This document shows, piece by piece, positions 1 to 6,447 of a DNA stretch of 6,447 nt (position 1 is its first letter; the number at the start of each line of letters is the position of its first letter). Location: the NCBI GenBank assembly GCA_024640835.1, contig JAHEEH010000119.1:1-6447 (forward strand). The letters run 5' to 3'. Made by a program: the position numbers and the translations under genes. Source of the stretch: Bacteroidota bacterium. GTDB lineage: Bacteria > Bacteroidota > Rhodothermia > Rhodothermales > UBA10348. Below the pieces are notes generated by a model. It worked only from the letters and a program-made list of their open reading frames with translations, did no database searches and was not told the origin of the DNA.

Positions 1-1
1 C

Positions 2-109
2 CCGATGGGCCAGGACCTCCTGCGACTGCGCAGGGAGCAGATCGACCAGATCCTGCAGAGCATCGGACAGCCGGCCCGCGTCGTTCCGAAGCCGGTCAGC
101 GAACAGTAG
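2..109 (+). CDS. C-terminal end of an unidentified protein (5' truncated)
   Basis: An open frame enters from the left edge and ends at a TAG at 107-109, giving 35 visible residues that begin PMGQDLLRLR and end PKPVSEQ. Nearly every codon ends in G or C, as in the real genes of this window, which is the main reason to accept it as coding. The visible part is a charged, Gln- and Arg-rich segment that looks helical (about residues 4-23), followed by a Pro/Val tail. There is no membrane segment or catalytic motif. It converges with the E2 gene on the other strand and is followed 24 bases later by a strong hairpin. I do not recognise the family, and the fragment is too short to assign a function. 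Confidence 0.55.
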   Translation, partial: PMGQDLLRLRREQIDQILQSIGQPARVVPKPVSEQ

Positions 110-132
110 GACATGCGGGGGATTGGGGGGCA

Positions 133-162
133 GCGGCCCGGTACCGGATGGTATCGGGCCGC
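133..162. terminator. Long GC-rich hairpin between convergent genes, candidate bidirectional terminator
   Basis: Bases 133-145 pair with 150-162 over 13 positions (12 Watson-Crick pairs plus one G-T at 141/154), closing a 4-base loop GGAT. It begins 24 bases after the plus-strand stop and lies 97 bases beyond the minus-strand E2 stop. No clear T-run follows on either strand (plus strand continues GCTCATTCTGG), so it is not a classical intrinsic terminator. It may act as a 3'-end stabiliser, work with Rho, or be a copy of a dispersed palindrome. Its position between two gene tails supports a 3'-end role, mainly for the plus-strand gene. Confidence 0.45.
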
Positions 163-258
163 GCTCATTCTGGTGCCGCCCGGTTCAGGTCCTGGAACAC
201 GCTGCTGTTCCTGCAGACCTCGAGAACGGCCGGCGGATTCCCTCGACCGTCCCCTTCC

Positions 259-1974
259 CTACAACTCGTACTCCGGCCCGAACCCCTCCAGCACCTCGAT
301 GTACCGCTGCAGGTACGAGGCGGCCATCGCGCCGTCGATGACGCGGTGATCGTACGAGAGGGACGCGTACATCATGTGGCGGATGCCGATGACGTCGCCA
401 TGCACGGGGTCCTCGAGCACCATCGGTCGCTTCTTGATGGCGCCGGTGGCGAGGATCGCGACCTGGGGTTGGTTGATGATCGGCGTGCCCATGATCGATC
501 CGAGCGAGCCGACGTTGGTCACGCTGAACGTGCCGCCCTGAAGCTCGTCGGGGGACAGCTTCTTCGTGCGGGCGCGCTCGGCGAGGTCGGCGGCGGCATG
601 CGCCAGGCCGGCGACATTCTTCTGCCCCGCGAATCGGATGACCGGAACCATCAGCCCCGACTTCCCCACCGCGACGGCGATGCCGACGTGGAAGTCCTTC
701 TTGACGAGAATCCGGGTGCCCTCGACCGAGGCGTTGAGCAGCGGGTGGTCCTTGAGGGCCTCGATGGCCGCGAAGACGAAGAAGGGCGTGTACGTGAGCT
801 TCACCCCTTCCCGCTTCAGGAACTCGTCCTTCTTCGCCTCGCGCAGGCGCACGAGGTTCGTGACGTCGATCTCCGCGAACGACGTGACGTGGGCGGATGT
901 CGCCTTGGACCGCGTCATGTGCTCGGCGATGATCTGCCGCATGCGGTCCATTTCGATGATCTCGACGCGGCCTCCCGAAGAGGCGGTTGTTGGCGGCGCG
1001 TCTTGCCTGGAGGGTGTGGCCGGCTCCGCAGCGGTAAGCGCTCCGGGCACCGGCGAGGAGGCCAGCGCGACGGCCCTGCGCTGCAGGTATCGAAGCACGT
1101 CCTCCTTGTTCACGCGGCCCCCGGTCCCGGATCCCTGGATCCCGGAAAGCTCGAACGGGCTCACCCCCTCCTTTTCGGCGATCGACCGCACGAGAGGAGA
1201 ATAGAAGCGTCCGTCATCCCCCTGCCGCGGCACGGGACCGGATTCCGCCGGCGGCGACACGGGCGTGCCGGACGGCACGACAGCCGGCGCGGCCGGTGAC
1301 ACCGGCGCCACGGCCTTCGGGGCCGGCGTACTCGAGGCTGGCGCGGAAGCGATCGCCCCCTCTCCTGCCGCGATGACCGCGATCGGGGCGCCGACCTCCA
1401 CGGTCGCACCCTCCTCGGCCAGGATCTCCACGAGCGTTCCCGCCGCCGGCGACGGCACCTCGGTGTCGACCTTGTCGGTCGCGATCTCCAGGAGGGTCTC
1501 GTCCAGCTCGACGGCGTCACCCACCTTCTTGTGCCAGGTGACGACGGTCCCCTCCATGATGGACTCGCCCATCTTGGGCATGACGACGTCGACGCGCGGG
1601 CCCGTCAAGGGCGAAGGGGCCACGGCCGCGGGCTTCTCCGGCTCTGCGGAGCTCTCCGCCGGCACGGACATCTCGGGCTCCGGAACCGTAGTGGATTCCG
1701 CTGCGGCCGCCACGTCGGCAACGGCCGCCGACCCGTCCGTGTCCAGGATCGCGATCACCGAGCCCACGTCCACCGTGGCGCCCTCCTCGACCAGGATTTC
1801 CTTCAGCACGCCTGCGGCCGGCGAGGGCACCTCGGTGTCCACCTTGTCCGTGCCGATCTCCAACAGGGGCTCGTCGAGCTCGACGGCGTCGCCGGGCTTC
1901 TTGTGCCAGACGATGACGGTGCCTTCCGTGATCGACTCGCCCATCTTGGGCATCGTGACTTCGACCTGGGCCAT
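259..1974 (-). CDS. Dihydrolipoamide acyltransferase (E2) of a 2-oxoacid dehydrogenase complex, two lipoyl domains
   Basis: This 571-residue E2 core moves an acyl group from E1 through lipoyl-lysine to CoA in a cytoplasmic 2-oxoacid dehydrogenase complex. Domains in order: lipoyl 1 (about 1-80, lipoyl Lys44 in TDKVDTE); Ala/Pro/Glu linker; lipoyl 2 (about 128-202, Lys168, same motif); a second Ala/Pro linker; an E1/E3-binding domain (about 257-293, PLVRSIAEKEGV and GTGGRVNKEDV); a third linker; and the catalytic acetyltransferase domain (about 337-571). The active-site motif DHRVIDG at 542-548 is complete (His543, Asp547). The PKMGESI-type lipoyl start favours the 2-oxoglutarate (sucB) or branched-chain (bkdB) classes over pyruvate, but I cannot choose between them. 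The ATG gives the canonical MAQVEVTMPKMGES start; only a weak GAG-type ribosome site precedes it. No E1 or E3 gene is next to it. It lies 184 bases after the pyrophosphatase gene on the same strand. Confidence 0.96.
   Translation of the reverse strand: MAQVEVTMPKMGESITEGTVIVWHKKPGDAVELDEPLLEIGTDKVDTEVPSPAAGVLKEILVEEGATVDVGSVIAILDTDGSAAVADVAAAAESTTVPEPEMSVPAESSAEPEKPAAVAPSPLTGPRVDVVMPKMGESIMEGTVVTWHKKVGDAVELDETLLEIATDKVDTEVPSPAAGTLVEILAEEGATVEVGAPIAVIAAGEGAIASAPASSTPAPKAVAPVSPAAPAVVPSGTPVSPPAESGPVPRQGDDGRFYSPLVRSIAEKEGVSPFELSGIQGSGTGGRVNKEDVLRYLQRRAVALASSPVPGALTAAEPATPSRQDAPPTTASSGGRVEIIEMDRMRQIIAEHMTRSKATSAHVTSFAEIDVTNLVRLREAKKDEFLKREGVKLTYTPFFVFAAIEALKDHPLLNASVEGTRILVKKDFHVGIAVAVGKSGLMVPVIRFAGQKNVAGLAHAAADLAERARTKKLSPDELQGGTFSVTNVGSLGSIMGTPIINQPQVAILATGAIKKRPMVLEDPVHGDVIGIRHMMYASLSYDHRVIDGAMAASYLQRYIEVLEGFGPEYEL
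1378..1965 (-). repeat. Duplicated lipoyl-domain coding segment inside the E2 gene
   Basis: Bases 1750-1965 and 1378-1593 encode the two lipoyl domains (residues 4-75 and 128-199). By hand alignment 58 of 72 residues are identical with no gaps, and the DNA is also closely similar, with shared runs such as GGCACCTCGGTGTC. The two copies are separated by a low-complexity Ala/Pro/Glu linker. Multiple lipoyl domains are normal in E2 proteins. The closeness of the copies indicates internal duplication or continuing homogenisation. Confidence 0.85.
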
Positions 1975-2078
1975 GCTCGGGCTCGGGAGATGGGCTGAAG
2001 GGGCGCTGGGGTTCGGAAAGGTACGGCGGAGGCGCGTTGCTGTTCACGCGGCCACCCGAATCGCGGAGTCGTTCTGCA

Positions 2079-2101
2079 GTCCGTCCGACCGCCTGACGGA
2101 C
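2079..2101 (-). other. Weak stem-loop in the gap between the pyrophosphatase and E2 genes
   Basis: The gap 1975-2158 holds no gene I can support. Its only clear structure is a 7-bp perfect stem (2079-2085 with 2095-2101) around a 9-base loop, 58 bases after the pyrophosphatase stop. No T-run follows on the minus strand, so termination there would need another factor. I see no convincing -35/-10 pair for the E2 gene in the remaining bases. A direct repeat GCTCGG GCTCGG (1975-1986, plus strand) abuts the E2 start codon. Confidence 0.2.
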
Positions 2102-2158
2102 ACCACGCGTAGCTGGACCCGCCGCCCGCGACCACGGACGCACGAAGCGCCCGACGAT

Positions 2159-4240
<2,082 letters not shown>

Positions 4241-4421
4241 CGGATGAAGTCCGGGGTCGATTCAGTTCAGGGGATTCCGAAAGAAAAAAGCGCCGGCCTG
4301 CGGGGCAGGTCCGGCAAGCGCTTCCGCGTGTGGGCTCGGACGGCGGGTCTCAGCCGCTGAAAGGCGCCCGAAAGTAGGCATTTTGGGGCGGATATCCCAC
4401 CTTTTTGCTCATAATTCGATC
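4241..4421 (-). promoter_or_regulatory. Upstream region of the pyrophosphatase gene, possible promoter and leader
   Basis: Read toward hppA, this stretch opens with an AT-rich patch (about 4370-4420, containing GAATTATGAG, GCAAAAAGG and CCAAAATGCC) that stands out from its GC-rich surroundings, as a promoter would. It contains the perfect 8-base palindrome GGATATCC (4390-4397) inside a looser dyad. About 50 GC-rich bases follow, including the small inverted repeat TCAGCGGCTGA, then the terminator hairpin, then about 40 bases to the start codon. I could not find a good -35/-10 pair, so the promoter assignment is only inferred from composition and layout. No known riboswitch consensus fits. Confidence 0.25.
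4280..4319 (-). terminator. Intrinsic terminator hairpin with T-run, between pth and hppA
   Basis: On the minus strand GCCGG-A-CCTGC pairs with GCAGGCCGGC (10 bp with one bulged A) around the loop CCC, and is immediately followed by GC and the run TTTTTTCTTT (4289-4280). The stem can be extended by two to four pairs across a short bulge. This is a textbook Rho-independent terminator read in the direction of all the minus-strand genes. It could end the prs-rplY-pth transcript, or act as an attenuator in an hppA leader. Confidence 0.75.
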
Positions 4422-4423
4422 AG

Positions 4424-4457
4424 CCGGGGGCACCGGCGGCCCCGGGCGATCCGCCCG
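4424..4457 (-). other. GC-rich hairpins just after the pth stop
   Basis: Starting 8 bases past the pth stop, CGGGCG (4457-4452) pairs perfectly with CGCCCG (4448-4443) over a 3-base loop. The overlapping GGGGC (4443-4439) pairs with GCCCC (4431-4427) over 7 bases, and a shifted CCGGGG/CCCCGG pairing (4445-4440 with 4429-4424) is also possible. No T-run follows. These may protect the 3' end of the pth message or help factor-dependent termination; chance structure in GC-rich DNA is also possible. Confidence 0.3.
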
Positions 4458-4465
4458 TTCACCGG

Positions 4466-5032
4466 TCACGTGTTGAATCGGTTCATGGCCACCTGGAGGC
4501 CGTCCACGGCATACGTCAGGCAGGCGTCCACGGCCCGGTCCATCACGCCACGGAGCGTCTCCGTTTCGGACGGCTCGAAGGCCGACAGCACGTAGTCCGA
4601 CTGGCCACCCCGATCGAACTCCCCCCCGATGCCGATCCGCAGCCGGGGGAAATCGCCCGTGTCCAGCCAGTCGCTGATGTCCTCGAGGCCGTTGTGCCCG
4701 CCGGCGCCTCCGCCCGGTCGGATCCGGAGGGTCCCGAGCGGCAGATGGATGTCGTCCACCACCACCAGCAGGTCCGCCAGGTCCAGCCTCCAGCGGCGCA
4801 CCATGGCCTCGACCGAGAGGCCGCTCCGGTTCATCCAGGTCTGGGGTTTGGCGACGCCCAGCTCGTGGCCGCGCCAGCGCCCCCACCCGGAAAGCGCCTC
4901 GTCACGGCCCTTCCGGACGTCGATCCGCGCGCGCTCCGCCACACGGTCGGCCACCATGAAGCCCACGTTGTGTCGCGTGGCAGCATATTCGGGCCCGGGA
5001 TTCCCGAGCCCGACGATCAGGCGCTTGGACAC
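4466..5032 (-). CDS. pth: Peptidyl-tRNA hydrolase (bacterial Pth family)
   Basis: This 188-residue cytoplasmic esterase cleaves peptidyl-tRNA that drops off ribosomes, freeing the tRNA for reuse; it is essential in many bacteria. The family signature is intact: VGLGNPGPEYAATRHNVGF places Asn11 and catalytic His21 near the N-terminus; KPQTWMNRSG gives Asn68; VVDDIHLPLG gives Asp93; and GGGAGGHNGL gives His113 and Asn114. These match the E. coli active-site residues in order and almost exactly in number. The length is normal (E. coli about 194). The reading frame starts at a GTG (5030-5032), which gives the standard MSKRLIVGLGNPG start. No strong Shine-Dalgarno is seen, so translation may be coupled to rplY, whose stop is 23 bases upstream. 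It is the last gene of the likely prs-rplY-pth operon. Confidence 0.97.
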   Translation of the reverse strand: MSKRLIVGLGNPGPEYAATRHNVGFMVADRVAERARIDVRKGRDEALSGWGRWRGHELGVAKPQTWMNRSGLSVEAMVRRWRLDLADLLVVVDDIHLPLGTLRIRPGGGAGGHNGLEDISDWLDTGDFPRLRIGIGGEFDRGGQSDYVLSAFEPSETETLRGVMDRAVDACLTYAVDGLQVAMNRFNT

Positions 5033-5055
5033 GGTATCGCGGGACCCGACCCGGA

Positions 5056-5691
5056 TCAGTCCTCGGACTCGGTTTCGTCCTCGCCCTCTTCGCCTTCCCC
5101 GGCCTCCTCGCCCTCCACGAGACCTTCAGCGACCTCCTCCTCCACCTCGACTCTCGGCGCCATCACCGAGTACAGCAGGGTGTCGGGCGCCGCACCGAAG
5201 TTGAGGCCCTCGGCCGCCACGTCGCTCAGATGGATGGTCCCGCCGATCTGGAGCTGCGAGATGTCCACTTCGATGTGGTCCGGGATGTCCTTGGGAAGAC
5301 ACGTGATCTCGAGCTCGTGGAAGAACGTCTGCACGCGGCCCCCGTCCCGCTGTCCGATGGACGTGCCCGTATACCGGATCGGGACCGTGAGCGTGATGGC
5401 TTCGCCGGCCGTGAGCACCTGGAAATCGGCATGCATCGGCCGGTCGCTCACCGGATGGAAATCGACCGTCTTCAGCACGCAGTCGTGGGCCTTGCGGCCG
5501 ATCTTGACCTGGACACGGTGAAACTCGTCCGTGTAGATCAGGGGAAGCAGGTCGCGCTCCGTAACCTGGAAGATCACGGGCTCGAAGCCGTGTCCGTACA
5601 GCACGCACGGCACCTCTTCTTCGCGGCGCGCGGCGCGGGCAGTGCCCTTGCCGGGTGTACGGGTCTTGGCGGCCAGGGTGATCTTTTCCAT
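5056..5691 (-). CDS. rplY: Large-subunit ribosomal protein bL25, CTC/TL5 long form
   Basis: This 211-residue protein binds 5S rRNA in the 50S subunit; long forms are called CTC or TL5 and are linked to the general stress response in some bacteria. The N-terminal 5S-binding beta-domain spans about residues 1-95 (TRTPGKGTARAARREEEVPC, VLYGHG, and DFHPVSDRPMHADF near its end). The C-terminal TL5 domain runs about 98-182 (VPIRYTGTSIGQRDGG, LPKDIPDHIEVDIS, LQIGGTIHLSD). A strongly acidic tail ends the protein: 17 of the last 30 residues are Glu or Asp. The length is typical of the long form; short E. coli-type bL25 has about 94 residues. The ATG is preceded by an A/G-rich AAGAAGAA. It sits 38 bases after prs and 23 before pth, an order common to many bacteria. 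Confidence 0.97.
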   Translation of the reverse strand: MEKITLAAKTRTPGKGTARAARREEEVPCVLYGHGFEPVIFQVTERDLLPLIYTDEFHRVQVKIGRKAHDCVLKTVDFHPVSDRPMHADFQVLTAGEAITLTVPIRYTGTSIGQRDGGRVQTFFHELEITCLPKDIPDHIEVDISQLQIGGTIHLSDVAAEGLNFGAAPDTLLYSVMAPRVEVEEEVAEGLVEGEEAGEGEEGEDETESED

Positions 5692-5729
5692 CGTTGTGTT
5701 CTTCTTGGGTAAAGGGTGATCCCGGACGC

Positions 5730-6447
5730 TCAGGGGATGAAGAGCGTCGAGACCGATTCGTCTGTGTAGATTCGGCGGATCGCGTCGGCGAAGATGTCGG
5801 CCACGGTGACCGTTGAAATCACGCTCGACGGGCGTCGGAGCGGCACCGTGTCCGTCACGACCAGCTCACGGAGCACCGAGGACTCGATGCGCTCGAAGGC
5901 CGGCCCCGAAAGGAGCGGGTGCGTGCATGCGGCCCGGATCTCGAGAGCCCCGGCCGCCCGCAACGCGGCGGCAGCGCTGGTGAGCGTGCCCGCCGTATCG
6001 ATCATGTCGTCAATGAGCAGGACATTCTTGTCTTCGACGTCGCCGATGATGTTCATCACCTCGGCCTCGTTCTGCCGCGGGCGCCGCTTGTCGATGAGGA
6101 CCAGGTCGGCTCCCATCCGCTTCGCATAGGCCCGGGCGGTCTTGATGCCGCCGACGTCGGGCGCCGCAACCACGAGGTTCTTGAGATCGAGGCGCCGGAA
6201 GTAGTCGATAAACACGGCGGAACCATACAGATGATCCACCGGAACGTCGAAAAATCCCTGAATCTGGGCGGCGTGCAGATCCATGGTCAGCACGCGATCC
6301 ACCCCGGTGGTGGTCAGCAGGTTGGCCATGAGCTTCGCCGCGATGGCCACGCGAGGCTGGTCCTTCCGGTCCTGTCGGGCGTACCCGAAATACGGGATCA
6401 CTGCCGTGATGCGTGCCGCGGAAGCGCGCCTGGCGGCATCGATCATC
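5730..6447 (-). CDS. prs: Ribose-phosphate pyrophosphokinase (PRPP synthetase), 5' end cut by window edge
   Basis: It makes PRPP from ribose 5-phosphate and ATP in the cytoplasm, feeding purine, pyrimidine, NAD, histidine and tryptophan synthesis. About 239 codons are visible; compared with E. coli Prs (315 residues) roughly the first 70-75 residues lie beyond the window. Counting from the ATG at 6446-6444 (an internal Met, not the start): PYFGYARQDRK (18-28) is the ATP-binding loop; DLHAAQIQGFF (56-66) carries the metal/ATP-binding His58; DKRRPR (119-124) is the catalytic flexible loop; and LLIDDMIDTAGTL (143-155) is the PRPP-binding signature. This makes it a class I enzyme. The second-to-last Gly of the usual DTGGT is Ala here, a modest variant. 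It is the first visible gene of the likely prs-rplY-pth operon; its promoter is outside the window. Confidence 0.97.
   Translation of the reverse strand, partial: MIDAARRASAARITAVIPYFGYARQDRKDQPRVAIAAKLMANLLTTTGVDRVLTMDLHAAQIQGFFDVPVDHLYGSAVFIDYFRRLDLKNLVVAAPDVGGIKTARAYAKRMGADLVLIDKRRPRQNEAEVMNIIGDVEDKNVLLIDDMIDTAGTLTSAAAALRAAGALEIRAACTHPLLSGPAFERIESSVLRELVVTDTVPLRRPSSVISTVTVADIFADAIRRIYTDESVSTLFIP

Noticed and set aside
148..1299. Plus-strand open frame of 383 codons opposite the E2 gene
   Set aside because: It is a shadow of the E2 reading frame and has no family features; its start lies in the hairpin at 133-162.
1975..2158. Promoter for the E2 gene in the gap after hppA
   Set aside because: I found no convincing -35/-10 pair or AT-rich patch; co-transcription with hppA remains possible, since no strong terminator lies between them.
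4340..4380. CTGAGACCC near a GGGCGCC in the hppA leader, resembling part of a TPP riboswitch
   Set aside because: The rest of the THI-box (the conserved GAACCTGAT and CCAGCG-type segments) is absent, so the match is a short coincidence.
4350..4886. Minus-strand open frame of 178 codons overlapping pth
   Set aside because: It is out of frame with the well-conserved pth over most of its length; only its last 20 codons lie in the gap, and these are treated separately.
6444..6446. ATG at the right edge as the start of prs
   Set aside because: It aligns with an internal Met about 73 residues into E. coli Prs, and the conserved N-terminal part of the enzyme is missing, so the gene continues beyond the window.

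Overview
The window is a GC-rich (well above 60 % by eye) piece of bacterial chromosome carrying housekeeping genes. Five recognisable genes lie on the minus strand, and the tail of an unidentified gene enters on the plus strand at the left edge. Strong G/C in third codon positions, intact families and a K+-dependent-type membrane pyrophosphatase fit a high-GC, Gram-negative-like phylum such as Gemmatimonadota, Acidobacteriota or Myxococcota. I cannot fix the lineage from the sequence alone. I see no phage, IS, CRISPR, tRNA or rRNA sequence and no sign of recent transfer.

Layout, left to right. 2-109 (+): last 35 codons of an unknown gene. 110-258: convergent intergenic gap with a long GC-rich hairpin at 133-162. 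259-1974 (-): two-lipoyl-domain E2 acyltransferase of a 2-oxoacid dehydrogenase complex. 1975-2158: 184-base gap with only a weak stem-loop. 2159-4240 (-): membrane-bound ion-pumping pyrophosphatase. 4241-4465: 225-base gap with a good minus-strand intrinsic terminator, GC-rich hairpins and an AT-rich patch. 4466-5032 (-): peptidyl-tRNA hydrolase. 5056-5691 (-): ribosomal protein bL25, CTC type. 5730-6447 (-): PRPP synthetase, cut by the right edge.

prs, rplY and pth run in that transcriptional order with gaps of only 38 and 23 bases. This is a familiar bacterial arrangement and very probably one transcript: PRPP supply, a 5S rRNA-binding ribosomal protein, and recycling of stalled peptidyl-tRNA. 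The terminator at 4280-4319 could end that transcript. However, it lies 147 bases past the pth stop and only about 40 bases before the pyrophosphatase start, so it could instead sit in the pyrophosphatase leader. The pyrophosphatase recovers energy from pyrophosphate, which biosynthetic enzymes release (for example those using PRPP), and the E2 belongs to central carbon oxidation. I infer no dedicated joint pathway.

I found no new biological system here. The points most worth a second look are the ion/cofactor subtype of the pyrophosphatase and the layout of its leader.
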